Shown here: piece by piece, positions 7,836 through 15,408 of the stretch | How positions within the stretch are numbered: the stretch's first letter is position 1 | Layout of the letters: each line of letters begins with the position of its first letter | Source of the DNA: Deltaproteobacteria bacterium | GTDB taxonomy: Bacteria; Myxococcota_A; UBA9160; UBA4427 | Assembly (NCBI GenBank): GCA_011051925.1 | Contig: DRKE01000038.1 | Span: 1-22,988, forward strand | DNA: 22,988 nucleotides | Reading direction: 5' to 3' | The notes under the pieces: generated by a model | The model's input: the letters and a program-made list of their open reading frames with translations, nothing else | Told to the model about the DNA's origin: nothing | Databases searched by the model: none | Program-made: the position numbers and the translations under genes

Positions 7836-10730
7836 CTAGAACCCGAGCTGGACCCGCGCCACGAGATTCTGCTCGAGGGTGTGGGATGCGAGGTAGGCTT
7901 CGTAGCGTAGGTCGAATTGCAGCCGGTTCGCGTTCTTCGGTGTGAAGCTGACGCCCGCAGCGAGTTCCACGCCACCGGCATCCTCCTTGCCCTCGATCGT
8001 GAACGCCGACACCGTCGACGGTGCTCCGATCAGGCGTGCCTCGATCTCCCGCTCGTTCCCTTCGACGAGCTGGCGCCAGCGGACGTCGATCGACGGGCGC
8101 CAGATCCCATCCATCCATTCGAGCTGTCGGATCAGGTACCGATCGTGTTGATAGACCGTGGCGAGCCGGACACCGCCGCTGACGGATCCGATCCGATCGT
8201 CGCGGCGGTCGATGGCGATTCCGAACCCCCCCGCGCCGTCTTCGCGGATCGGTCGCTGGTAGACCCAGGCCCAGTCGACTCCGGCGATCGGCTCGATCCG
8301 GATCGGACCGACAGCGAAGGCCCAGCCGACCTCGCCGGCGAGGGTGATCCGATCGCTGTCGTGTTCCTCGTTTCCGCGGATGTCGATCGGTGTCGCAGTC
8401 TCGGAGAAACGGATGCGCCGGCGGTCCTTGTGGAAACCATGGCCCCAGCTGAGGACCGCCTGGATGCGCAGGGGGCCCGGCGTCCAGGCTACGTGGCCGG
8501 AGACGTCGGTCAGCGTCACCGTGCTCTCGCCCGCCCCGGCGACATCGAGCGTGCCGCGTTGGCTCGAGATCGCGAAGGTCAGGTCGAGATCGTCCAGGGG
8601 ACGGCCATCGATTCCGAAGACGAGGCCGCCGAGGCTCGAGTCATAGCGGGGATGGCCGGGGAACTTCTCCCGGGACCGGAATCCGCCCGTGGCGGCGAGC
8701 CAGGGGGACCATCTCCGTGCGTGGCAGGGAAGCCGGGTGTCCACGCGTTTCCAGGGATCGAGCTGGCCCTCGCGGCATTCGCGCGGCCGATCGAGCAGGA
8801 GCCGGGCGATGCGCCGTCCGCCTTCGGCGACGACCGTCGTATGGACGTCGTAGACCTCGGGACTGAGGGCGCTGAAGACGTTGGCCAGGGTTCCCGTCGC
8901 GGTCGCGAATTCATCGAGCAGGTTCTGGAGATCCGGGCTCGCTTCATCCTCGCTGGCCTGGATTTCCGCGAGATACGCGGCGATCGCGCGCTGGTTGTCG
9001 GTTCGGGCCACGGCGACGAGTCCGACGTCCTCGAAGAGCACGAGCAGGTCGACGGGGTCGGGAACGAGCGTGAACATGCGGGTTCCGACGGCGTCGGGAA
9101 ACTGGACGCTGCTGAAATCGCCGCTGCGGGTCGTTGCATCGATCACCGTGTAGGGCGTCGCGCTCGGCATGAGGTTGGGGCCCTGCCGGATGATGACGGT
9201 CCCGTCGAAGGTCGCGTCTCCCTGGATCGTGAGGGGGGGCGTCGTCCCGTCGAGGGTGAGGTCGAGGGTGCCGGTCGGATGGGCGACGAAATCGCCGCCG
9301 AGGGTGATCGGGGTGGGGACGTTCAGTCTTCCCTGGTCCGCGATCTCGACGACGCCCGCGAAGGCCTGGGTGTTGCTGAGGGTCCAGCCCGAATCGTTCG
9401 ACACCCCCCGGATCCGGATCCTTTCGAAGTCGAAGAGCATCGAAGCATCGAAGTCGGAAACCGCGCCTGTATTGGCATTCAGGATCAGCTCGTCGTTTCC
9501 GTTGCCGCCTCGCAGGTTCCCGGTCTGGGTCGCCGTCGGAAACAGGAGATAGCGGTCGTCGCCGTCGCGGAACTCGATGTCGCCGACGATCGTGCCCGTG
9601 TTGATGATGAGCTCGTCTCCACTCGAGCCGCGGACGGCGATGCCCCGGTCGGCCATGCCCTGGTTCGTGAGATCAGCGAGGATCGCTCCCGTACTTCGGA
9701 CGACGAGACGATTCTCCCGGCCGGCGACCGCTCCGCGGAATTCGACGAGCGGACCCGCGGACGGGCCCCCGTCGATCGTTCCGGAATTGTCGATGTCGAA
9801 GATCTGGAGGGGTTGCGGGTCGTTCGGTCCCGCATCGAAATCGAACCGATCGAGCAGGTCGTTTCCACCGACGGAAATCCCGATCGCGTCGATCCCCGTG
9901 ACGCCGATCATGCCCTGGTTGCGGACGAAGCTGTCGTTGTCGAAGGCCAGATTGCCTTCGTCGCCCGTGAAGATGCCGAAAGAGCGTGTCCCGGAAACGT
10001 CGATCGTCGCTCCCGATGCGTTGAAGACACCGACATCGGTCGGGACGAGTCCGTTCGCGCCATCAGTGGCTTCGATCCAGCCGTCACCGGTCTTGATTCC
10101 AAAGGCGTCGTTGCCCGTCACGTTCATCGTACCGGTATTCGAGATGTTCGCGGGGATCGAATAGTCGTTCCGGTCGAACGCGGAGATGCCGCGCCCCTCG
10201 TCGCCCTCGACCTCGATCCGGCCGGCGTTCGAAACGCCGGTGTTGAGTCCGGTTTCGAGCGCGATGCTGCGGAGGCCGCGCGCGAAGATCTCGAAGCTGT
10301 TCACGGCGCCGTTCGGCAGGATGCCCGTCGTGTTCTCGCCGAGGGAGATCCCTCGGCCGTCGATTCCGTCGATGGTGATCCTGCCCGTGTTGTCGACGGA
10401 ATTGTCGTTGCCGCCGCGGATGCCGAAGCCGGCATCCTCCGTCACGTTGACGCGGCTCTGTGCGCCGATGGTGACCGTGTTCCCGTCGCTGACGAGGATC
10501 GCGCTGTCGAGGGTCGGGTCGCTCTCGTCCAGGATCGCGAATCCCTCCGTCGTGATCGTGAGGCCGGTCGCGCCGCTGGCGTCGTAGCCGGTGGAGTCGG
10601 TCCCCGTGCAGGTCACCGTGTCGTTGTCCGAGGGCGGGTCGGGCAGGCAGGCCGACCGGGCCTCGACATTCGAGAGCAGGACCGCGAACGCGGGGATCAG
10701 CAGGGTGAAGCGGCGAATCGAAGGGGGCAT
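7836..10730 (-). CDS. Autotransporter (type Va secretion) with repeat-built passenger
   Basis: The product has 964 residues. A signal peptide (about 1-24: RRF, a hydrophobic core, VEA) precedes a mature N-terminus with two cysteines in a DTVTC context common in autotransporter passengers. Residues about 70-370 contain at least six degenerate repeats resembling NTGRITIDGIDGRGI, a beta-helix signature. A typical pre-barrel region follows (GTLDLTLDG, then ALSPEVYDVHTTVVAEGGRRIARLL at about 655-680). The C-terminal ~265 residues form the translocator barrel, ending VARVQLGF with a terminal phenylalanine. The barrel would export the passenger to the cell surface; adhesin or enzyme cannot be decided. 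AGGA lies 5 nt before ATG 10730, whereas ATG 10736 abuts it, so 10730 is preferred. It shares a 331-bp divergent region with the MaoC gene. Confidence 0.88.
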   Translation of the reverse strand: MPPSIRRFTLLIPAFAVLLSNVEARSACLPDPPSDNDTVTCTGTDSTGYDASGATGLTITTEGFAILDESDPTLDSAILVSDGNTVTIGAQSRVNVTEDAGFGIRGGNDNSVDNTGRITIDGIDGRGISLGENTTGILPNGAVNSFEIFARGLRSIALETGLNTGVSNAGRIEVEGDEGRGISAFDRNDYSIPANISNTGTMNVTGNDAFGIKTGDGWIEATDGANGLVPTDVGVFNASGATIDVSGTRSFGIFTGDEGNLAFDNDSFVRNQGMIGVTGIDAIGISVGGNDLLDRFDFDAGPNDPQPLQIFDIDNSGTIDGGPSAGPLVEFRGAVAGRENRLVVRSTGAILADLTNQGMADRGIAVRGSSGDELIINTGTIVGDIEFRDGDDRYLLFPTATQTGNLRGGNGNDELILNANTGAVSDFDASMLFDFERIRIRGVSNDSGWTLSNTQAFAGVVEIADQGRLNVPTPITLGGDFVAHPTGTLDLTLDGTTPPLTIQGDATFDGTVIIRQGPNLMPSATPYTVIDATTRSGDFSSVQFPDAVGTRMFTLVPDPVDLLVLFEDVGLVAVARTDNQRAIAAYLAEIQASEDEASPDLQNLLDEFATATGTLANVFSALSPEVYDVHTTVVAEGGRRIARLLLDRPRECREGQLDPWKRVDTRLPCHARRWSPWLAATGGFRSREKFPGHPRYDSSLGGLVFGIDGRPLDDLDLTFAISSQRGTLDVAGAGESTVTLTDVSGHVAWTPGPLRIQAVLSWGHGFHKDRRRIRFSETATPIDIRGNEEHDSDRITLAGEVGWAFAVGPIRIEPIAGVDWAWVYQRPIREDGAGGFGIAIDRRDDRIGSVSGGVRLATVYQHDRYLIRQLEWMDGIWRPSIDVRWRQLVEGNEREIEARLIGAPSTVSAFTIEGKEDAGGVELAAGVSFTPKNANRLQFDLRYEAYLASHTLEQNLVARVQLGF

Positions 10731-11061
10731 CGGCATCCTGGGCGGTGTTCGTTCCGGAGAACGGGAACGTTACAGTCCCTGGTCGGCGTGATCGACAAGG
10801 GCGGTTCCGTAGTGTAACTCTAATGGCCGCTTCCGGGCCGGTTCCGACGATCCGGTGCCACGCGCGGAAGCACGAAACGGGAGGTGGCTGCGGCCACGAA
10901 CCCTTCGGGATTTCCCACGCGACCCGATCTGGCAGTCTGTGGAACAGGGGGCTTCGTCAGCGTCCCCGATCGCGCGGACGTCACGCGAGCCCGCCGGGAG
11001 ACCGGGTGGCAGATCCGGACGGGAGAGCCCGGAACAACCGATCAAGAGGAGAAAACGACAG
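10731..11061. promoter_or_regulatory. Divergent intergenic region between autotransporter and MaoC genes
   Basis: This 331-bp stretch has no convincing gene: open frames here give low-complexity Arg/Ser/Gly-rich products. It probably holds promoters for both flanking genes. On the minus strand, TTGTCG (10793-10798) and TGTAAC (10769-10774) with an 18-bp spacer are a weak sigma-70-like match. GTTACA and TGTAAC also form an inverted pair at 10769-10774 and 10813-10818. On the plus strand, GAGGAG at 11046-11051 is the likely ribosome site for the MaoC gene. Nothing else was recognised. Confidence 0.4.
10750..10769. promoter_or_regulatory. 6-bp inverted repeat upstream of the autotransporter gene
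   Basis: CGTTCC (10750-10755) and GGAACG (10764-10769) are separated by 8 bp and lie 20 bp upstream of the autotransporter start. The half-sites equal those found before the oxidoreductase gene at 6949-6970. An operator role is inference; such short GC-rich repeats can occur by chance. Confidence 0.3.
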
Positions 11062-11898
11062 ATGGCCCTCGACCCGAACAGTGTCGGACTCAAAGGCGAG
11101 CCGACGAAGCGATCATGGACCTCGAAGGATGCCCTGCTCTACGCGGTGGGTGTGGGTGCCGGCACCTCGGAACTCGCCTTCACGACGGAGAACACCAGGG
11201 ACACGCCGCAACGGGTGCTGCCGACGATGGCCGTCGTTCTCGGCGGTGGGGGCGTCCCGATGGACAAGGCCGGGACCTTCAATCCCGCCCTGATGGTCCA
11301 CGGAACCGAGGGAATCGAGCTCTACGACGAGATTCCACCCGAGGGCGAAATCGAGAGTGTCGGGGAGATCACCGGCGTCTGGGACAAAGGCAAGGCCGGC
11401 GTGCTCGAGTTCGAGTCGACCTCGACGCTCGTGGCGACGGGCAAGCCGCTCTTCAAGGTCAAGATGTCCCTCTATTGTCGGGGCGCGGGCGATTTCGGCG
11501 GAGAGCGCGGTCCTTCGGTCGTCTTCGAACTCCCCGATCGCAAGCCCGACCACGAGGTCGTCTACGCGACCCGAGAGGATCAGGCGCTGACCTATCGTCT
11601 TTCCGGGGACCGGAATCCGCTTCATTCCGATCCCTCCTTCGCGAAGATGGGGGGCTTCGATCGGCCCATCCTCCACGGGCTCTGCACCTATGGCTTCACG
11701 GGGCGTGCCCTGCTTCACGCGCTCTGTGACAGCGATCCGAGTCGCTTCAAGGCGATGGAGGGTCGCTTCTCGAAGCCGGTGATGCCGGGGGACACCCTGA
11801 CGATCTCGATGTGGGTCGACGGACAGGAGGCGCTTTTCCAGACGAAGACCCAGAACGGAGACGTCGTCATCGACCAGGGGCGATTCAGGTTCGAATAG
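11062..11898 (+). CDS. MaoC family (R)-specific enoyl-CoA hydratase 2-type dehydratase
   Basis: The product has 278 residues, the length of full hydratase 2 proteins with two hot-dog folds. The N-terminal half (about 20-150) includes the substrate-binding overhang and the segment RVLPTMAVVLGGGG. The C-terminal half carries the hydratase 2 signature YRLSGDRNPLHSDP, with D183 and H188 in the catalytic D-x4-H spacing, followed by GFDRPILHGLCTYG. It would add water reversibly to trans-2-enoyl-CoA to give (R)-3-hydroxyacyl-CoA in the cytoplasm, complementing the crotonase in block 1. The ATG at 11062 follows GAGGAG by about 10 nt. An in-frame extension to 10855 is Arg-rich and not family-like. A strong terminator at 11961-11993 ends the unit. 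It is divergent from the autotransporter and appears monocistronic. Confidence 0.92.
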   Translation: MALDPNSVGLKGEPTKRSWTSKDALLYAVGVGAGTSELAFTTENTRDTPQRVLPTMAVVLGGGGVPMDKAGTFNPALMVHGTEGIELYDEIPPEGEIESVGEITGVWDKGKAGVLEFESTSTLVATGKPLFKVKMSLYCRGAGDFGGERGPSVVFELPDRKPDHEVVYATREDQALTYRLSGDRNPLHSDPSFAKMGGFDRPILHGLCTYGFTGRALLHALCDSDPSRFKAMEGRFSKPVMPGDTLTISMWVDGQEALFQTKTQNGDVVIDQGRFRFE

Positions 11899-11921
11899 CC
11901 GACATCGATGTCCCGCCCCCT

Positions 11922-11954
11922 TCAACGCGACGTCAACGCGACGTCAATGCGACG
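11922..11954 (+). repeat. Three tandem 11-bp direct repeats
   Basis: TCAACGCGACG occurs at 11922-11932 and 11933-11943, and as TCAATGCGACG (one change) at 11944-11954. The array lies between the MaoC stop codon and the terminator stem, so it would be transcribed in the 3' UTR. Period 11 is close to one helical turn. No function is known. Confidence 0.8.
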
Positions 11955-11960
11955 CAGGAG

Positions 11961-11993
11961 CCCCCGCGGAATCCCGATTTCGCGGGGGTTTTT
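11961..11993 (+). terminator. Rho-independent terminator after the MaoC gene
   Basis: CCCCCGCG (11961-11968) pairs with CGCGGGGG (11981-11988). The stem extends inward through G-T, A-T, A-T and T-A pairs to a 4-base loop (11973-11976), giving 12 pairs. Five T residues (11989-11993) follow at once. This is the clearest intrinsic terminator in the window. Confidence 0.9.
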
Positions 11994-12030
11994 CGTTTGG
12001 CCGCGTGACGAAGGGCATCGCGGGGTGGGG

Positions 12031-12058
12031 TTGACTGGACCCAGCGAGGCGATATCAA
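12031..12058 (+). promoter_or_regulatory. Candidate sigma-70-type promoter
   Basis: TTGACT (12031-12036, five of six consensus) is followed after 16 bp by TATCAA (12053-12058, four of six). It lies just after the upstream terminator and ahead of the small ORF, which makes it more believable than an isolated match. Transcription would begin at about 12065. Confidence 0.45.
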
Positions 12059-12077
12059 TCGGGTGCGTCTTGATCCT

Positions 12078-12094
12078 TCGGCAGGTCCTGCCGA
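12078..12094. repeat. 17-bp palindrome in the presumed leader of the small unit
   Basis: TCGGCAGG and CCTGCCGA flank a single central T, giving perfect 8-bp arms. It begins about 13 nt after the predicted transcription start. It could be a repressor operator; with a one-base loop, a closed RNA hairpin would have to open its central pairs. No neighbouring regulator gene is evident. Confidence 0.55.
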
Positions 12095-12122
12095 TGACCG
12101 GGATGGACGTGGAAGGCGCGGA

Positions 12123-12278
12123 ATGCGCGGGTGGCCGAAGGAGGCGCTGCGTGGTCTGGACGATGGATGGCATGCGATTCGTGTGCGGCTCTTCGAGAGC
12201 ACACGGATTTCCGAGGCCCGGTTCCACCCCCGGCCGGGGCGTGGACGGGCGGGATCGAAAGAGCGGCTGAACGAATGA
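12123..12278 (+). CDS. Hypothetical 51-residue basic protein (possibly instead part of a small RNA)
   Basis: ATG 12123 opens a 51-codon frame ending at TGA 12276-12278, only 2 bp before a terminator stem. A purine-rich GGAAGG lies about 8 nt upstream. The product begins MRGWPKEALRGLDDGWHAIR, is followed by VRLFESTRISEARF, and has an Arg/Gly-rich tail (HPRPGRGRAG). It is not recognised. Third-position GC is roughly 70%, visibly below the flanking genes, and the frame contains a stable hairpin at 12181-12204, so a noncoding RNA is a real alternative. A GTG at 12063 could extend the frame by 20 residues, but that part looks noncoding. It sits alone between two terminators behind its own candidate promoter. 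Confidence 0.4.
   Translation: MRGWPKEALRGLDDGWHAIRVRLFESTRISEARFHPRPGRGRAGSKERLNE
12181..12204 (+). repeat. RNA hairpin inside the small unit
   Basis: GTGTGC (12181-12186) pairs with GCACAC (12199-12204), and CTC (12189-12191) pairs with GAG (12195-12197) around a TTC loop; a GG/A internal bulge separates the stems. The structure adds to the case for a structured small RNA, although it also lies within the possible 51-codon frame. Confidence 0.5.
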
Positions 12279-12280
12279 GA

Positions 12281-12305
12281 CCCCTGCGCGGACGCGCGGG
12301 GGTTT
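12281..12305 (+). terminator. Rho-independent terminator after the small unit
   Basis: CCCCTGCGC (12281-12289) pairs with GCGCGGGGG (12294-12302), including one T-G wobble, around a 4-base loop. TTT follows at 12303-12305, with another TTT at 12311-12313. Its descending arm and T-run resemble those of the terminator at 11981-11993. Confidence 0.75.
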
Positions 12306-12390
12306 CGTCGTTTCATGACCGGACGCAGAGACGAAGGCCCTCGGGTGGAACGGCGGCGGGTCCGGATCGCGGAATGGATGGGTGGGATCG

Positions 12391-12906
12391 ATGCGAAGGC
12401 CAGTGGAGTCGGAAAGTCGTTGGTGGACACTCGGGGGGGCCGAGGTCCTGGACGTGATGAGCGCGGTCCGGGCCCTCGTCCGGCAGGGGCAGATCGTCCA
12501 TATCGGAACCGATGCCCAGAAGTCCTCGACCCGGATGGAGTTCGTGACGGTCGCCTGTGTGCTCAATCCGGGAAAGGGCGGGCGGGTCTTCTACACGCGG
12601 CGCTTCGATCGAAAGGAGATCTCGCTCTTCGAGAAGCTCTCGACCGAGACCTGGTTCTCCCTCGATCTGGCGATCCGGATGCACGAGGCCTTCGGCCTCT
12701 CGACGGAACGCGAGCAGATCTGGGTTCACGTCGATGCGAATCCCGATCAGCGCTACGACTCGAGCGACTACGTGAAGCAGCTGGCTGGCATGGTCGCGGG
12801 ATCGGGTTTTCCCGTGCTCGTGAAACCGAATGCCTGGTGTGCGTCCCATGTGGCCGACTATGCCGTCAAGAACAAGCATTTTCGAGCGCGGGTGAGGGCG
12901 GCCTAG
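12391..12906 (+). CDS. YkuK/DUF458 family RNase H-like protein
   Basis: The 171-residue product matches the ribonuclease H-like YkuK (DUF458) family from memory. The signature is IVHIGTDAQ (35-43), whose aspartate D41 corresponds to the first acidic residue of an RNase H fold. It is followed by FVTVACVLNPGKGGRVFY, the second acidic strand WVHVDANPD (111-119), and the C-terminal VKPNAWCASHVADYAVKN. The family is widespread but its physiological role is unknown, and nuclease activity is inferred from fold. The start at ATG 12391 follows GGTGGGA at short distance; GTG 12382 in frame is an alternative three codons upstream. It is monocistronic between the small unit's terminator and the convergent pheT, with 45 bp between the two stops. 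Confidence 0.8.
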   Translation: MRRPVESESRWWTLGGAEVLDVMSAVRALVRQGQIVHIGTDAQKSSTRMEFVTVACVLNPGKGGRVFYTRRFDRKEISLFEKLSTETWFSLDLAIRMHEAFGLSTEREQIWVHVDANPDQRYDSSDYVKQLAGMVAGSGFPVLVKPNAWCASHVADYAVKNKHFRARVRAA

Positions 12907-12951
12907 CGACCTGACGATGAAGCCGCGATGGAATCCCGGTCGGCGGGCATC

Positions 12952-15408
12952 TCAGATGCCCCGGATCTCGCCGCCAGCATCGCCGAGGAGTTTCCCGAGG
13001 CGCTGGAGGAATTTCCGTTCGTCCTTGTCCGTGAGCGTCTTCTTTTCGGATTGCAGGAGCACGTGGAAGGCGAGGGATTTCCGTCCGGGTCCCACGGATC
13101 GGCCCCGATAGAGATCGAAGAGTTCGATGTCGGCGACCTGTCGCCTGCCCGCCTCTTCGATCAGGCCGATCAATTCGGCGGCCGGCATCGATTCGGGCAC
13201 GGCGATCGCGACATCGACCTTGATGCCGGGGAAACGCGGCAGTGGCTTGTAGCCGGTCCCGCCGCGTTCCGCCTCGAGCAGGCGGTCGAGGCAGACTTCG
13301 GCGAGCGCGACCTCGCTGTCGAGGTCTCCGCTGAGCCCCAGGGCGGGGGCGAGGCCGGGTTCCAGGTCCGCGACGACGGCGACGGGTCCCGCCGGACCTT
13401 CGAGTTCGAGAAAGAGGCATTTTCCGGGATGGGCCCAGCTCGGTCGCGGCCCCTCGGCCGTCCAGCGAGGCTCATGGCATCCCCAGGACCGAACGAGATC
13501 CTCGAGGATGCTCTGTAGCCTCATCAGCCGATTCTCGTGGTAGGCGGCCTTCTTGCTGGGACGCGGGCCGGCCCAGGCCAGGCCGAGAAGATGCCTTTCC
13601 CGGGGCTCGCCGCGATCGTTCGCATGTTCGGGTTCATAGGCCTTGCCGATCTCGAAGAGTCGTACGTCCGTGCGATTCCTGCGATTCGTCTCGAGTGCGG
13701 GCAACAGGCTCGGGGTCACGCTGCGGCGGATCCTGGATTCATTCTGGACCACGGGATTGATGACCGAGATGTGGGGCAGGTCGAGGTCGCCGAGCTTCTC
13801 GAGGAGCGCATCGTCGATGAAGGTATAGGAGAGGTTCTCGTGGAATCTCGCGCCGCCGGCCAGACGATCCTGCAGATGGCGCACGAGCTGGCGACGTTCG
13901 TCGCGGGGAGGGGGTGCGATGTCGAAATGGAGAGGCTTCTCCTCGATCTGGCCGTAGCGATGGATCCGGCCGATCTCTTCGACGAGATCCTGCTCGAGCG
14001 TGATGTCCTTCGTCGCTCGAAAGCTCGGCACGTGGACGCGAAAGCGGCCCTCGTCCGGGGACCCCTCCGCCTCGACCTCGAAGGCCAGCCGTTCGAGGAT
14101 GTGGCGGATCTCCTCGTTCGGGAGGGCCTTTCCGAGCGCCGTGCGTACGCGGTCGCCGCGCAATTCGATCGTCGTCGAGGGATCCTGCCAGTCGCCCACG
14201 TCCGTCGCCGGAGCCGGAAAACGCGCGGCGGGTTCGATTGCCGCGAGCAGTCGCGCGAAATGTCCTGCGGCGGCCATCGGCAGGTTCGGGTCGAGGGACT
14301 TCTCGAAACGGGCCGAGGAGTCCGTGCGGAGACCGAGACGTGTCGAAGTCCGGCGGATCGTCGCGGCGTCGAAGGTCGCGACCTCGAGCAGGAGCGACCC
14401 GGTCGTTTCCGCGACCTTGGAACCCTCGCCCCCCATGATCCCGGCGAGAGCGACGGGTTCGTCGCCCGCGCAGATCAGCAGATCGGAAGGCTGCAGCTTC
14501 CGCATCTCGCCGTCGAGGGTTTCGATCGACTCGCCGGCCCGGGCGTTGCGGACGACGATTCCCCGTCCCCTGCGTTCGAGCCCATTGCGGTCGAAGACAT
14601 GGTTCGGCTGGCCGAGATCGAGCATGACGAAATTCGACAGGTCGACGAGCAGGTCGATCGGGCGTTGTCCGACGGCGAGCAGCAGCCAGCGAAGCCAGTC
14701 GGGCGAGGGGCCGGGGCGGACGCCATCAATCGGAAGCGCGACATAGCGTGAACACCCCGTCGTCTCGATCGCGACCGGCCAGGGATCCATCGGGGGGGTG
14801 CCGGGCGTGATCTCCGGCAGCGTGGTCTCGAGCGGGTGCAGGGGGCGCTCGTAGATGGCGGCGACCTCCCGGGCGATGCCGCGATGGCCCCAGAGATCCG
14901 GGCGGTGCGTGAGCGACTTGTTGTCGATCTCGATGACCCAGTCGCCGATCCCCAGCGCGCGGGAGACTGCCTGGCCGACTTCGGCACTCTCGGGCAGGAC
15001 CCAGATTCCGTCGTGTTCTTCGCCGATGTCGAGTTCGCGAACGGAACAGATCATGCCGTGGGACTCGATGCCCCGGATCTTCGATTTCTTGATCTTGAAG
15101 TCGCCCGGAAGGAGCGTTCCGACGCGCGCGACAGCGACCTTCTGGCCCGCCGCCACGTTCGGGGCCCCGCAGACGATGGGAAGAGGGGCGTCCTCGCCGA
15201 CCTCGACCCGACAGACCGAGAGTCTTCCGGCGTCCGGATGCTTCTCGCGAGAAACCACGTGGCCGACGACGACGTCATCGAGGCTGGGGGCGAATCGCTC
15301 GAGCCCCTCGACCTCGGCCGTCGAGAGCGTCAGGTCGTCGCAGAGCTGCTCGGGCGTGACATCCGCGAGATCGACGTGCCGTTCCAGCCATCGCATCGAA
15401 ACCCGCAT
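12952..15408 (-). CDS. pheT: Phenylalanine-tRNA ligase beta subunit
   Basis: The 818-residue product has the full bacterial PheT architecture. An EMAP-II-like tRNA-binding OB domain spans about 40-150 (VVGHVVSREKHPDAGRLSVC). A B3/B4 region with editing function spans about 215-370, including HVFDRNGLE and GIMGGEGS. A B5 domain lies near 395-470, a catalytic-like core at about 480-700 (VEEIGRIHRYGQI, INPVVQNESRIRRSVTPSLL), and a ferredoxin-fold anticodon-binding domain at the C-terminus (YKPLPRFPGIKVDVAI onward). With PheS it forms the alpha2-beta2 enzyme that charges tRNA-Phe, and it removes mischarged Tyr. The ATG overlaps the pheS stop by one base (TGATG), a translational-coupling arrangement. 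Length is normal, with no missing domain. Confidence 0.97.
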   Translation of the reverse strand: MRVSMRWLERHVDLADVTPEQLCDDLTLSTAEVEGLERFAPSLDDVVVGHVVSREKHPDAGRLSVCRVEVGEDAPLPIVCGAPNVAAGQKVAVARVGTLLPGDFKIKKSKIRGIESHGMICSVRELDIGEEHDGIWVLPESAEVGQAVSRALGIGDWVIEIDNKSLTHRPDLWGHRGIAREVAAIYERPLHPLETTLPEITPGTPPMDPWPVAIETTGCSRYVALPIDGVRPGPSPDWLRWLLLAVGQRPIDLLVDLSNFVMLDLGQPNHVFDRNGLERRGRGIVVRNARAGESIETLDGEMRKLQPSDLLICAGDEPVALAGIMGGEGSKVAETTGSLLLEVATFDAATIRRTSTRLGLRTDSSARFEKSLDPNLPMAAAGHFARLLAAIEPAARFPAPATDVGDWQDPSTTIELRGDRVRTALGKALPNEEIRHILERLAFEVEAEGSPDEGRFRVHVPSFRATKDITLEQDLVEEIGRIHRYGQIEEKPLHFDIAPPPRDERRQLVRHLQDRLAGGARFHENLSYTFIDDALLEKLGDLDLPHISVINPVVQNESRIRRSVTPSLLPALETNRRNRTDVRLFEIGKAYEPEHANDRGEPRERHLLGLAWAGPRPSKKAAYHENRLMRLQSILEDLVRSWGCHEPRWTAEGPRPSWAHPGKCLFLELEGPAGPVAVVADLEPGLAPALGLSGDLDSEVALAEVCLDRLLEAERGGTGYKPLPRFPGIKVDVAIAVPESMPAAELIGLIEEAGRRQVADIELFDLYRGRSVGPGRKSLAFHVLLQSEKKTLTDKDERKFLQRLGKLLGDAGGEIRGI

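Noticed and set aside
7917..10817. A 966-codon plus-strand open frame opposite the autotransporter
   Set aside because: Its product is Asp/Arg/Glu-rich with no recognisable domain, and the minus-strand frame has a signal peptide, repeats and a barrel. It is a high-GC antisense shadow.
14221..14245. GGTTCGATTGCC resembling a tRNA T-loop
   Set aside because: It lies inside pheT and no acceptor stem, anticodon arm or D-loop could be assembled around it. No tRNA or rRNA gene was found in the window.
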